Shown here: piece by piece, positions 18,532 through 27,598 of the stretch
Layout: each line of letters begins with the position of its first letter
Position numbering within the stretch: position 1 is the first letter of the stretch
DNA from: Bacteroides fragilis
GTDB lineage: Bacteria; Bacteroidota; Bacteroidia; Bacteroidales; DTGW01
Reading direction: 5' to 3'
DNA length: 35,996 bases
Assembly: GCA_945889005.1 (NCBI GenBank)
Contig: CAMDBI010000032.1
Location: 1 to 35,996 of the forward strand
Made by a program: the position numbers and the translations under genes
The notes under the pieces: model-generated
What the model was told of the DNA's origin: nothing
The model's input: only the letters and a program-made list of their open reading frames with translations
Database searches by the model: none

Positions 18532-21500
18532 TTATTTTTTTTCTATTTTTCTTAGATCTCTTGATAATGAAATTGTATGAATCTTTGTCATTAATTTACC
18601 TAAAATATTGTATACTAGTAGCAAATATAATCCAAAACTCATTAGCCATATAATTATTATATTAAATGCAAATGTACTCAATTTTATTTTTCCAACTTTC
18701 TTAAATGGTGCATAGAAATGTGCCCTGCCATTTTTTTTATCGGGCATATTAAATATGGGTTCATAATTGTTGGACAATTTATTTTTATATTTATAAATCA
18801 ATCGGTCTGTTTCTTTTCTATTGAGCAATTCGTCGGCCAATGCATTGTTGTAGTTTTGCTCTTTCATTTTTACAAGATTGGCTCTTCCAATTTTTTCTCC
18901 AATTGCTTTTATTTTTTCATTCTTATTGTCAATTGCAATCTCCAACATTCCAGAGGTACGCAATCTTACTTTTCTCAAGTAATCTCTTGTTTGTTTAATT
19001 TGATCTTTATTCAGACTGTCTAGGTTTATCTTGTCAATGTTTTCGTATTCAGGTATATTTAAAAAAACAGCAATACTTTCGAGTTCATTTTTCAGAAGTG
19101 TAATTTCATTTTTTAAACTTTGGTTTATCGAATCATTTTCGAGGTTTAGTTCGCAATAGTTCAGACTATTTACAATTTCTGGTATCCAATAATTGGAACA
19201 AAAGGTTATTTCACTTTCTTTTTGTTCAAGTTCGTACAAATCGGATTCAAATTTATTGTAACAAAATTGGCTCACAGCCAATGCCTCATATGCCCATCGA
19301 GATGCCATTATGTCGCCAACAAATGGAACTTGTTCTTCTGATCGGAGCATTGGGTGCAATTTGTCAAATTTAATTATTACGCCACTGAGCAAAAACTGTG
19401 GGATAAGCATCAATGGTATTAATATATAAATGGCAACTACTGTTTTCATTCCGTCAGATATATTGAGCGACAGCATGTTGGCAAAGCATGAGGTTGAAAA
19501 CAATATGGTCCAATATTCCCAATTAAGACCTTTTATTTCTAATACATAGTTTGTAATTAGCACAAATACAAACATTTGAAATGCAGATATTAAAAATACA
19601 TATACTACCTTTGAATTAATAAAACTCAAGCGACTCAAATTCAGAAACGATTCGCGTTTCAATAGTTTTCGGTCTTTTATTATTTCTTCGGCGCCAACCA
19701 TCATTCCTAAAAACAACGCAACGACTATGCTCATAAATAAATATGCCGGAATATTGATATTGTTAATCAATAAATACTCATTCGGATTGTCAGATGTGCC
19801 AGATATATATTTGCTAAAAAAGGCTACTATAAATGCGAGTAATGGAGCCTCTAGTAAATTGATAAGTAAATATTGTTTGTCCGAAATTTTTGTCTTTATA
19901 TTGCGACATAAATAAATAATAAACTGTTTAGCTCCCGATGGTTTCCTAAAATTGCTTTCCGGCAATTGCGTTTTTGTTATATCTATGGTTGGTTTTTTGG
20001 TTGTTTTGTTCTGTAATAGTTGAAACCATTCTTCTGGCGATACTTTTCTTTCTTTTGTAGGAAATCCTCTAAAATTAACTTTCTGAGCCTCTATTATTTG
20101 TAATACTTGCTCGGGATTCAAATTGCCACACCAAATACATTCACTTTCGCTTGCATTGACGAGTTGCGATGCCGTTTTGAAATAAACTACCGATTCAATA
20201 GGATTGCCGTAATAAATAATTCGCCCTCCTTTATCTAGCAATAAAAGTTTGTCAAACATTTTAAAAATATCGGACGATGGTTGATGGATATTTATTATAA
20301 CCAATTTACCATTGTAGGTCAATTTTTTTAATATCTCTATTATTTTTTCCGAATCGTTCGACGATAATCCCGATGTAGGCTCATCGACAAACAATACTTG
20401 GGGTTCGCGAAGCAACTCAAGGGCTATATTGAGTCTTTTTCGCTGCCCTCCACTAATAAGTTTATTTAAAGTACTACCAACCTGCAAATCTCGTGTTTCG
20501 TACAAATCCAATTCGGTCAATAGCTGGTCTACCTTTTCAACTATCTTTTCTTGCGATAAATGACTGAAACACAATCTAGCATTGAAATACAGGTTGTCAA
20601 ATACACTTAGTTCTTCAATCAAAAAGTCGTCTTGTGGAATAAAACCTATAATTCCTTTCAATAATTTACTTTCTGAATATAAATCGAATCCATTTATACA
20701 TACTGTTCCCGAATGAGGCGGGAGGGTGCCATTTAATATACTCAATAAGGTAGATTTGCCTACTCCACTACCTCCCATAATACCTACCATTTGTCCCGAT
20801 TCGGCCGAAAAAGAACTTTTCTTGAATCCGTTGTCGCTATTTTTAAATGAATATTCAATATCCTTAGCTACTAAATGTATCTTTAAGGCAATATTGGCTT
20901 TCAAAAATTTGGTTGTGATATCGCTAAAGTAAATGGGCGCAATTTTGGGGCATCGTATTACTGAACCTTTATCGAACATATAAAAACGATTGAAAATAAC
21001 ACTGCGACCATTTAGCATCAATTCATCATTCTCTATTTCGTGTCTGAAATAGAATATATTGGTTTCTGTATGATGGTAAAATACTATTTGACCATCTAAA
21101 TGCTCTCGATATATCTGATGAACCGATTTGGCATCGTCTTCCAAATTATTTACCAGTAAAAAAGATTCGTGCTTACGCTTACGAGCAATGCTCTGAAATA
21201 CAAACATGTACAATATGTTGTATTCGCTGTTTGTTATCCCAATACTTTCTGCAATGGTTTTTACAAATTCGAAGGCTTCAAATGAAAGGTCTTTGTTGAT
21301 CGATAATATATCGAGCAATTGTATTATAATATATATTTTTTGTTTCGCTTCAACTACTTCATTTATTTGTTCGCAAATAAGCAGCGTTTTAACAGAAAAT
21401 AATGAAATTCGCTTATTGGCAGAAATCGTTTTTTTCTTTTGAAGATTTTTAAAGTGAAATTCGAAAATTTGAAGATTGCGTTGTACTTGACTTGGATTGA

Positions 21501-21639
21501 GTAGTTGGTTTAAATAGGCATCGGTAACATTGAGCGAATGCTTATAATTTTCTTCTGCATCGGCAACAATATCGGTAGTTTTTAAATTACCAACAATAGC
21601 AAATAGCCTCATTACCGATTTAAGTACCGAATCTGTCAT
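18532..21639 (-). CDS. ABCG-like transporter with TerB-like N-terminal domain
   Basis: A 1035-residue fusion. Residues about 20-150 are helical and end in a TerB-like pattern (IIQLLDILSINKDLSFEAFEFVKTIAESIGI). Residues 175-245 form a small beta-rich domain (NELMLNGRSVI-like, FDKGSVIRCPKIAPIYFSDI). The ATPase (about 252-490) is complete: Walker A GGSGVGKST (289-297), signature ISGGQ (395-399), Walker B VLFVDEP (415-421) and switch His452 in NIHQPSSD, a phrase typical of ABCG half-transporters. ABC-2 membrane helices follow (about 585-770 and 995-1020), split by a roughly 200-residue, mainly helical extracytoplasmic insertion rich in Glu/Lys. It probably exports or flips a substrate that cannot be named. 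First gene of a three-gene operon. Confidence 0.88.
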   Translation of the reverse strand: MTDSVLKSVMRLFAIVGNLKTTDIVADAEENYKHSLNVTDAYLNQLLNPSQVQRNLQIFEFHFKNLQKKKTISANKRISLFSVKTLLICEQINEVVEAKQKIYIIIQLLDILSINKDLSFEAFEFVKTIAESIGITNSEYNILYMFVFQSIARKRKHESFLLVNNLEDDAKSVHQIYREHLDGQIVFYHHTETNIFYFRHEIENDELMLNGRSVIFNRFYMFDKGSVIRCPKIAPIYFSDITTKFLKANIALKIHLVAKDIEYSFKNSDNGFKKSSFSAESGQMVGIMGGSGVGKSTLLSILNGTLPPHSGTVCINGFDLYSESKLLKGIIGFIPQDDFLIEELSVFDNLYFNARLCFSHLSQEKIVEKVDQLLTELDLYETRDLQVGSTLNKLISGGQRKRLNIALELLREPQVLFVDEPTSGLSSNDSEKIIEILKKLTYNGKLVIINIHQPSSDIFKMFDKLLLLDKGGRIIYYGNPIESVVYFKTASQLVNASESECIWCGNLNPEQVLQIIEAQKVNFRGFPTKERKVSPEEWFQLLQNKTTKKPTIDITKTQLPESNFRKPSGAKQFIIYLCRNIKTKISDKQYLLINLLEAPLLAFIVAFFSKYISGTSDNPNEYLLINNINIPAYLFMSIVVALFLGMMVGAEEIIKDRKLLKRESFLNLSRLSFINSKVVYVFLISAFQMFVFVLITNYVLEIKGLNWEYWTILFSTSCFANMLSLNISDGMKTVVAIYILIPLMLIPQFLLSGVIIKFDKLHPMLRSEEQVPFVGDIMASRWAYEALAVSQFCYNKFESDLYELEQKESEITFCSNYWIPEIVNSLNYCELNLENDSINQSLKNEITLLKNELESIAVFLNIPEYENIDKINLDSLNKDQIKQTRDYLRKVRLRTSGMLEIAIDNKNEKIKAIGEKIGRANLVKMKEQNYNNALADELLNRKETDRLIYKYKNKLSNNYEPIFNMPDKKNGRAHFYAPFKKVGKIKLSTFAFNIIIIWLMSFGLYLLLVYNILGKLMTKIHTISLSRDLRKIEKK

Positions 21640-21788
21640 CCACTCATTTTTTACTGCATAAAACTAATAAATTTAATCATTTTATATATATCAAATCGTA
21701 AATTTTAAAAATGAAAAAAACTTATCGATAAACTGTAGATATTATTATTTTTTAGTATATTTTTGAATAAGAAAAATAAAAATACATA

Positions 21789-22274
21789 ATGAGTAAAGAC
21801 ATTACCATACTTGTTATTGACGATGACCCTATGATGCAAAAAATAATTGAGGCTAGTCTTATCAAAGACGAGTATACATTATTATTTGCACAAACAGGGC
21901 TCGAAGGTATCGAGAAAGCCCGTCAACACATGCCCGATCTAATTCTTCTCGACGTTATTATGCCAGATATCGATGGTTTTGAAGTATGTAATCGTATGCG
22001 AAACGACAATTATTTGCTTTATATTCCTATTATAATGATTACAGCTCTAGACGACCGAGATTCTAAAATTCAAGGTCTCGAAGCCGGAGTCGACGACTAT
22101 ATCTGTAAACCTTTCGATAAGCTCGAATTTAGAGCGCGTGTTAAAACAATTACGCGTCTCAATAGATACAGCCGTTGGAAAAAAATATTTCAACTTCAAC
22201 AAGTTGTCGAAGAAAAAAACCGAACCATCGATAATCTCAAAATCGAAATCGCAAAATTAAAGGAAGGAAAATAA
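21789..22274 (+). CDS. Single-receiver response regulator with coiled-coil tail
   Basis: A 161-residue protein with one receiver domain (residues 5-122): acidic DDD at 11-13, phospho-acceptor Asp55 in LILLDVIMPDIDGFEVC, the Thr in MITALDD and Lys in DYICKPFDKLEF. The tail (about 130-161, FQLQQVVEEKNRTIDNLKIEIAKLKEG) is a heptad-type coiled coil, with no DNA-binding or enzymatic output. It probably acts through protein contacts, as PatA/PleD-type receivers do. It diverges from the large ABC transporter gene with a 149-base shared upstream region. A TATTTTTG box at 21758-21765 is a plausible -7 element. No kinase is adjacent. Confidence 0.9.
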   Translation: MSKDITILVIDDDPMMQKIIEASLIKDEYTLLFAQTGLEGIEKARQHMPDLILLDVIMPDIDGFEVCNRMRNDNYLLYIPIIMITALDDRDSKIQGLEAGVDDYICKPFDKLEFRARVKTITRLNRYSRWKKIFQLQQVVEEKNRTIDNLKIEIAKLKEGK

Positions 22275-22329
22275 TCCTTTTTTTAAGATGTTTATTTTTG
22301 AAAAAAAATATTTTATAGCTTTAATATCC

Positions 22330-22368
22330 TGACGATTAAAATTACTGATTTAATTAGTCATTTTTTTT
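22330..22368 (+). terminator. Terminator of the receiver-protein gene
   Basis: TGAC plus ATTAAA (22330-22340) pairs with TTTAAT plus GTCA (22349-22360) around a small internal loop, followed by eight T. It overlaps the last codons of the convergent plsY gene. Confidence 0.5.
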
Positions 22369-22989
22369 CTTCACCAAAAAACCTGCTTTTTTTTCTTCAC
22401 CAGCAAGTAGTCGTTGAATATTCTTTGTATGCGTAGTAATAAGCATAATTGCTACTGCAATTGAAAATATTTTCATAGAAATATAAGGGCTGGGATAAAT
22501 AATAAATACTGTAATAGGGAAGGAGATGCCTCCCATCATCGATCCGACCGATACGTATTTCGTTGAAAGTAGAACTACAATAAATACTGCCACAGCAATA
22601 AGTGTGCCAGCTGGATTTATTGCAAGCACCGCTCCGGCAACTGTTGCAACACCCTTTCCTCCTTTAAACTGTGCAAAAATTGGGAATATATGCCCTACAA
22701 CAGCTGCTATCCCAACTATAATCTGATATGTTACAAATGTATTACTATCAAAGTTAAAACTCGACAAGAAAGTAAGATAAACAGCCAACCAGCCTTTAAA
22801 CATATCAAAAACAAGTACAGGTATCCCGGCTTTAGCACCCAATACGCGCATTACATTGGTTGCACCGGCATTGCCACTGCCATGCTCGCGAACATCTAAT
22901 TTATAAAACCATTTACCAACCCAAACAGCAGTGGGTATCGAACCTAATAGGTAGGCAAAAACAATTATTGCTATTTCTGTTATTTGCAT
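22354..22989 (-). CDS. plsY: Glycerol-3-phosphate acyltransferase PlsY
   Basis: A 211-residue inner-membrane enzyme that transfers an acyl group from acyl-phosphate to glycerol-3-phosphate, the first step of phospholipid synthesis in most bacteria. Five hydrophobic helices and the three PlsY loop motifs are visible: GSIPTAVWVGKWF with GSGNAGATNVMRVLG, the FDMFKGWLAVYL segment, and GHIFPIFAQFKGGKGVAT (phosphate-binding glycine loop). Its length is normal. It ends with a short Lys-rich tail. PlsX is not encoded nearby. The gene stands alone, 154 bases downstream of pckG on the same strand and separated from it by a terminator. Confidence 0.95.
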   Translation of the reverse strand: MQITEIAIIVFAYLLGSIPTAVWVGKWFYKLDVREHGSGNAGATNVMRVLGAKAGIPVLVFDMFKGWLAVYLTFLSSFNFDSNTFVTYQIIVGIAAVVGHIFPIFAQFKGGKGVATVAGAVLAINPAGTLIAVAVFIVVLLSTKYVSVGSMMGGISFPITVFIIYPSPYISMKIFSIAVAIMLITTHTKNIQRLLAGEEKKAGFLVKKKND

Positions 22990-23091
22990 TTCTTATTTCT
23001 ATCTAATTTTTCAAATATCTAAATCCAAATTCGTGCGCAAACCTAATAGTTTTTTTATTAAAAAATGAATAATTTTTTTACTATAAAAACA

Positions 23092-23119
23092 AAGCCCTGT
23101 AAATCAAATTACAGGGCTT
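23092..23119 (-). terminator. Intrinsic terminator of pckG
   Basis: An 11-bp perfect stem (23092-23102 with 23109-23119, arm AAGCCCTGTAA) with a 6-base loop, followed on the minus strand by TGTTTTTATAG. It lies 24 bases after the pckG stop. Confidence 0.85.
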
Positions 23120-23142
23120 CGATTATAATGAAATATTTTGAA

Positions 23143-24933
23143 TTAAGAAAGCCTTTTTTTCAAGCTTTCAAATTGGTTTTTCATTTCGGCAGGTAGTTGA
23201 GCGCCAAATTTTGCTTGGTGTTCAGCTATTAATTCGCATTCATCTAACCAAGCTGATTTGTCTACCTTCAAAACTTCGTCCATCTTGTCTGCCTGTCCAG
23301 CCAAACCATCGATGTTGATCGAATCTTTTTTAGGAACAAAACCAATTGCTGTTTCTACTGCATTGTCGATACCTTCTGTTCGGTCAAATATCCAACCTAA
23401 TACGCGGATATTGTCGCCATATCCTGGCCATAAGAATTTACCTTCGGCACTCTTGCGAAACCAGTTTACGTTGAAAATCATTGGTAATTTTGATTTATCA
23501 GGAGCTGATTCGCCAATTTTTACCCAATGTCCAAAATAGTCGCCCATGTTGTATCCACAGAATGGCAACATTGCAAATGGGTCGCGACGTACACCGGCTT
23601 TCAAACCGATAGCTGCTGCTGTAACTTCAGAACCTACGATACTACCCATAAATACACCATGGTTCCAGTCAAATGCTTGGTATGCCAAAGGCACAGTACC
23701 AGGACGGCGACCACCAAATAATATTGCAGAAATTGGAACACCGGCTGGATTTTCCCAATCTTTGTCAATAGCAGGACATTGATATGCTGGAGCTGTAAAA
23801 CGTGCATTTGCATGAGCTACAGGATCACCTGCTGCTGTTTCACGAACATTGTTTTTCCAGTCAATTGTTCCGGCTGGCATATCGTGACCAATACCTTCCC
23901 ACCATACATCGCCATCGGGAGTTAAACCTACGTTTGTGAAAATAGTGTTTGCTTGTGCACTTAACATTGCATTTGGATTGGTTTCCATCGATGTAAATGG
24001 AGCTACACCAAAGAATCCGGCTTCGGGGTTGATTGCGTATAAACGACCATCGGCTCCAAATTTCATCCATGCTATATCGTCGCCAACACATTCTACTTTC
24101 CAACCTGGAATAGTAGGAATAAGCATTGCTAAGTTTGTTTTACCACATGCACTAGGAAATGCTGCTGCTATATATTTCTTTACTCCTTTTGGACTGGTTA
24201 TACCCATAATGAGCATGTGCTCAGCTAACCAGCCTTGTTTTTTAGCCATGTTTGATGCTATACGCAATGCAAAACATTTTTTGCCAAGTAATGCGTTGCC
24301 TCCGTAACCCGAACCATACGACCATATTTCGTTAGTTGATGGGAAATGGCAAATATATTTCTTTTCGATAGGTGCACATGGCCATTTAACGTCTTTCTGA
24401 CCTGGTTCTAATGGAGCGCCTACTGTATGAATACAAGGTACAAACTCGCCATTGGCTCCAAGTACATCGAGTACTTTTTTGCCCATACGTGTCATAATTC
24501 TCATATTTACAACAACATAAGCAGAGTCTGTTATTTCAATACCAATATGTGCAATGTTAGAGCCAAGAGGTCCCATGCTGAAAGGAATAACATACATGGT
24601 ACGTCCTTTCATACAACCTTTGTACATGGCTCTCATGCTTGTTTTCATTTCGTTTGGATCCATCCAGTTGTTGGTTGGACCTGCATCTTCTTTCTTATCT
24701 GAACAGATATATGTACGGTCTTCAACGCGTGCAACATCGCTCGGATCGCTTTGAAAATAATAGCTTCCGGGGCGTTTCTTTTCGTCTAATTTAACGGCAG
24801 CACCTGATTTTACCATTTCGTCAAGAAGTCTCTGGTTTTCTTCTTCAGATCCGTCGCACCAGTATATCGAATCGGGTTGGCATAGCTCAGCCCATTCTTT
24901 TACCCACTGATTTAATTTTACGTTGTTTGTCAT
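23143..24933 (-). CDS. pckG: Phosphoenolpyruvate carboxykinase (GTP)
   Basis: A 596-residue GTP-dependent PEP carboxykinase, which interconverts oxaloacetate and PEP with GTP/GDP, in gluconeogenesis or, in fermenters, in CO2-fixing succinate formation. It is full length for the GTP class. The kinase-1a P-loop [14 protein letters not shown] spans 257-270 with the class-typical reactive Cys263. The metal- and PEP-binding region reads [36 protein letters not shown]-class stretches such as [42 protein letters not shown] and the NVNWFRK segment are intact. It is monocistronic, with its own promoter at 25011-25040 and a strong terminator. GTP-type enzymes are less usual than ATP-type in gut Bacteroides, which hints at a different Bacteroidota lineage. 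Confidence 0.97.
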   Translation of the reverse strand: MTNNVKLNQWVKEWAELCQPDSIYWCDGSEEENQRLLDEMVKSGAAVKLDEKKRPGSYYFQSDPSDVARVEDRTYICSDKKEDAGPTNNWMDPNEMKTSMRAMYKGCMKGRTMYVIPFSMGPLGSNIAHIGIEITDSAYVVVNMRIMTRMGKKVLDVLGANGEFVPCIHTVGAPLEPGQKDVKWPCAPIEKKYICHFPSTNEIWSYGSGYGGNALLGKKCFALRIASNMAKKQGWLAEHMLIMGITSPKGVKKYIAAAFPSACGKTNLAMLIPTIPGWKVECVGDDIAWMKFGADGRLYAINPEAGFFGVAPFTSMETNPNAMLSAQANTIFTNVGLTPDGDVWWEGIGHDMPAGTIDWKNNVRETAAGDPVAHANARFTAPAYQCPAIDKDWENPAGVPISAILFGGRRPGTVPLAYQAFDWNHGVFMGSIVGSEVTAAAIGLKAGVRRDPFAMLPFCGYNMGDYFGHWVKIGESAPDKSKLPMIFNVNWFRKSAEGKFLWPGYGDNIRVLGWIFDRTEGIDNAVETAIGFVPKKDSINIDGLAGQADKMDEVLKVDKSAWLDECELIAEHQAKFGAQLPAEMKNQFESLKKRLS

Positions 24934-25010
24934 TGTGTAATGAATTAATTGTTTAACTAATTTTGAATGATATGATATATTTTATGTTGTTATTTTTATA
25001 ACAAAACAGG

Positions 25011-25040
25011 CAAATATACGTATTTTTTAAATTCAAACAA
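25011..25040 (-). promoter_or_regulatory. Promoter of pckG
   Basis: On the minus strand TTG (25040-25038), 19 bases, then TATATTTG (25018-25011), close to the Bacteroidota consensus. It predicts a leader of roughly 70 bases before the ATG at 24933. The rest of the 329-base gap (24934-25262) is AT-rich with only the downstream terminator at 25219-25250. Confidence 0.6.
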
Positions 25041-25218
25041 TTCTTTATAATACTTTATTTAATATTTAATATTGTTCGTTTTGAATAATAGTCTTTTAGA
25101 TTCAAGCAATTAATGGTTAATTCAATTTGAAAATAAATGAACTTATTTCGTCTATTTTTAAATTAAACTATTTTTAATGATTATTTATTTCTAATTTTTA
25201 TTTTGAAATGGTCATAAA

Positions 25219-25250
25219 ACAAAAAAGCCGTCTTTAAACGGCTTTTTTGT
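25219..25250 (-). terminator. Intrinsic terminator (bidirectional form)
   Basis: A 13-bp perfect stem (arm ACAAAAAAGCCGT at 25219-25231 with 25238-25250) with a 6-base loop and T-runs in both orientations. It ends the 88-residue protein gene at 25263. Confidence 0.85.
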
Positions 25251-25262
25251 TTTTTTTAAATT

Positions 25263-25529
25263 TTAGTGTACAGGGTGGTGAGATTCTTCTAAAATGGAAC
25301 GCGCCAAATCAATTATGCTTGGGTCGTCAAATGTAACAATACCACCATCGGGACCTTGCTCGAAATGGACACCTACAGCTTTGCCTTCTTTGGCATTGTA
25401 ATGACTACCTCCGAAATAGTTGCGTACTGTATCTTCTTCGATACGTAATCTTTCGGCTATTGTTTTCATACTGCCAACTGGCAAAGAATCTTTGATACGT
25501 CTTAATTCATTAAAGGTAATTGCAGTCAT
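25263..25529 (-). CDS. Small helix-turn-helix-like protein
   Basis: An 88-residue soluble protein. Residues 3-40 (ITFNELRRIKDSLPVGSMKTIAERLRIEEDTVRNYFGGSH) look like a helix-turn-helix in which the second helix follows RIEEDTVRNYF, the pattern of small DNA-binding proteins. The remainder (about 45-88) contains GVHFEQGPDGGIVTFDDPSIIDLARSILEES, predicted beta strands and a final helix, ending HHPVH. I recognise it as a small protein common in Bacteroidota but know no assigned role. It has a strong terminator and stands alone, 148 bases downstream of the DUF3127 gene. DNA binding is inference. Confidence 0.7.
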   Translation of the reverse strand: MTAITFNELRRIKDSLPVGSMKTIAERLRIEEDTVRNYFGGSHYNAKEGKAVGVHFEQGPDGGIVTFDDPSIIDLARSILEESHHPVH

Positions 25530-25677
25530 ATCGATACGATTTAGAGTTGTTAGAAATCAATATTTTAACTGTATAAATGTAAAACAAAAAATAGAAAAAA
25601 CAAAATTTTTTTTACCCTTTTTTTAATCATTTATTATTTCTTTATCGTAAAGTAAATGTTAAATAATTGTTACTATT

Positions 25678-26052
25678 TTAAAATGGTAAATCGTCGGTAG
25701 GCTCACTTTGTTTAGAACCCGAAAAGAAATCTTCTTCAGGTATTGGAATTTCATTGTTTGGCGATGACGAGGCTGGTTGCCCTGCTGTTTCCAATTTCCA
25801 TATTCTGAGATCGGTGTACCATTTACCATTGAATTCGCGCGATTCGGGATTGAACGATGCTTTAACCATTTGCCCAATCGAGAGGGTTTTAACCATGCTT
25901 GCTTTATCGCTCCATGCACTAAAACATACTTTTTTGGGAAATTGTTCTTGGGTTTCAATTACAAAATCTTGTCGTATCCATACTCCATTTTTGCCTGTGC
26001 CACTTTGTTCGGGCAATATGCTTATTACTTTACCTGATATGTCTAATGCCAT
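25678..26052 (-). CDS. DUF3127 protein with SSB-like acidic tip
   Basis: A 124-residue protein. Residues 1-92 are the DUF3127 domain, a predicted OB-like beta fold (MALDISGKVISILPEQSGTG, WIRQDFVIETQE, FPKKVCFSAWSDKA, VKASFNPESREFNGKWYTDLRIWKLE). A disordered Pro/Ser/Glu linker follows, and the last residues are TDDLPF. Single-stranded DNA-binding proteins end in a similar acidic-hydrophobic tip (DDDIPF in E. coli, DDLPF-like in Bacteroidota) that recruits repair and replication partners. The resemblance suggests this protein binds single-stranded nucleic acid and the same partners; the fold call is from family knowledge and the partner idea is inference. A different reading frame gives a 99-residue shadow that I reject. 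Confidence 0.85.
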   Translation of the reverse strand: MALDISGKVISILPEQSGTGKNGVWIRQDFVIETQEQFPKKVCFSAWSDKASMVKTLSIGQMVKASFNPESREFNGKWYTDLRIWKLETAGQPASSSPNNEIPIPEEDFFSGSKQSEPTDDLPF

Positions 26053-26164
26053 ATTTATTTTTTTTTGCGAAGTTAATAATTCTTGTTTTTACTTTTAAAA
26101 AAATATTTGCTTTATCGGTAAAAGTTATTGTAGACTTATTAAATTTGAAATCTCAATTTCTTTT

Positions 26165-26845
26165 ATGAAAAAATATTTGTTTATATTAATTTTATTTACT
26201 GGGTTCAATGCATTTTCGCAAGTAAGCTTTCCGCCTTGCGAAGCATTTGATACTACAGGAAAAGGTTTGTTGAAAACCAAAACGTCTCACAGTAATACCT
26301 TGTACTTGGGTGTCGATAATATTATTGAAATTAACAAAGATCAAATTCAAGTTGATTCTTTCTTTGTGAAAGTTGAAAATGGTCATTTATTTAAAGAAAG
26401 TAAATTTAAATATTTATTAATTCCCTCTAAAATTGGAGTTTCAAAAATTCGAATTTTTTCTAAAAAAGATTCTTCTATTATTTTTTCTTCTGAACTTAAA
26501 GTTATAAAACTACCTAAACCATATATCGTTCTTAACAAACTGAAGATAATGGATACGGTTGCTATTTCGAAAGATGCATTTATGATTTCTAACTCATTTA
26601 ATGTTGAACTGTCGCCCGATCTTATTATGGAAGATGAGTTTTATACAATCAACGATTTCTCGATGGGCTATAAATATGGTAGTGTATATATGAGAAAAAA
26701 TACCATTGGCAATATTTTAACGGTCGAAATGCAAAGTATTATTAAAAAAATGAAACCTGGCCAGGAAATTGACTTTCAGTTTTACTTAAAAAGCGAAGGG
26801 GATCTTATACAATCATTGCCTCCCATTAAAGTCATTATTAAATAA
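26165..26845 (+). CDS. Secreted GldM-like domain protein
   Basis: A 226-residue protein with a signal peptide (residues 1-19, ending NAFSQ). The mature part resembles the periplasmic domains of GldM/PorM, the type IX secretion motor component: YLGVDNIIEINKDQIQVDSFFVKVENGHLF matches the GldM pattern of LY.GvDN followed by a strand and NG, and KVIKLPKPYIVLN resembles the RIPDP-type linker before the final GldM domain. It lacks the GldM membrane helix, so it is periplasmic or secreted rather than part of the motor. No other gld genes are nearby. A TAAATTTG box lies at 26140-26147, 18 bases before the ATG. Family call moderate; function unknown. Confidence 0.7.
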   Translation: MKKYLFILILFTGFNAFSQVSFPPCEAFDTTGKGLLKTKTSHSNTLYLGVDNIIEINKDQIQVDSFFVKVENGHLFKESKFKYLLIPSKIGVSKIRIFSKKDSSIIFSSELKVIKLPKPYIVLNKLKIMDTVAISKDAFMISNSFNVELSPDLIMEDEFYTINDFSMGYKYGSVYMRKNTIGNILTVEMQSIIKKMKPGQEIDFQFYLKSEGDLIQSLPPIKVIIK

Positions 26846-26893
26846 GTATCAATTTAAAACTCTTTTTTTAAATTTGTAGTTTATTCACCTTAT

Positions 26894-27598
26894 ATGGAGA
26901 ATTGTCGAATTCATTGTATTCAACACGAACCTTTTGAAACACCTGGTTGTATTATTGATTGGGTAAAAGCACATGCCTTTTCAATTAGCTATACCCACGT
27001 TTATAACAATGACAATTTTCCTGAATTAAATACATTTGATCTTCTTCTAATTATGGGAGGTTCGATGAGTGTGTATGACGAAGATCAAATAAAATGGATT
27101 GCTCAAGAAAAAATATTTATTAGTGAGTCTATTATTGCCGGAAAATATGTTGTTGGTATTTGTTTGGGCAGCCAATTGATAGCAAGCGCATTAGGAGCAA
27201 AGGTGTATGTCAATAGGTTCAAAGAAATTGGATTTATGCCTATATATTTATCGTCTGCTACTCGACGAATGAAGATGTTTAAAGGTTTTTCCAATAAAAT
27301 TGATGCTTTTCACTGGCATGGCGATACTTTCGATTTGCCGACAGATGCTACTCATCTCGCATATTCGCATGGTTGTCACAATCAGGCTTTTATATACAAC
27401 AACAAAGTGTTGGCTTTGCAATGTCATTTAGAAGTTACTACTGATATTATGAACTCGTTGATCGACGAATTTGGCTCCGAGTTGGTTTCTTCGCCTTATG
27501 TTCAATCGGCCGACGAAATGCGCAAGCACCTTAGTTTAATTCCGCAAATGAACCGCCAATTGTGGGACATGCTCGATAGTTTAATACAAACTCCATGA
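26894..27598 (+). CDS. Class I glutamine amidotransferase (GMP synthase-like)
   Basis: A 234-residue stand-alone GATase domain. The nucleophile Cys90 sits in VVGICLGSQL, and the catalytic His178 and Glu180 are in ALQCHLEV, so the triad is complete. The oxyanion segment LLIMGGSMSVYD is present. It releases ammonia from glutamine or hydrolyses a gamma-glutamyl compound; stand-alone members of this group include enzymes acting on gamma-glutamyl polyamines or other small molecules, so the substrate is open. There is no synthetase domain. Its last codons overlap the uvrB start by 4 bases (ATGA), so the two are translationally coupled. A TAAATTTG box at 26869-26876 may serve as its promoter. Confidence 0.9.
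   Translation: MENCRIHCIQHEPFETPGCIIDWVKAHAFSISYTHVYNNDNFPELNTFDLLLIMGGSMSVYDEDQIKWIAQEKIFISESIIAGKYVVGICLGSQLIASALGAKVYVNRFKEIGFMPIYLSSATRRMKMFKGFSNKIDAFHWHGDTFDLPTDATHLAYSHGCHNQAFIYNNKVLALQCHLEVTTDIMNSLIDEFGSELVSSPYVQSADEMRKHLSLIPQMNRQLWDMLDSLIQTP

Noticed and set aside
18532-21639. TerB-like domain taken as evidence for tellurite resistance
   Set aside because: No terC, terD or terZ genes are nearby; the TerB fold alone is widespread and not specific.
23936-24307. 123-codon plus-strand ORF within pckG
   Set aside because: It is a shadow of the highly conserved pckG frame.
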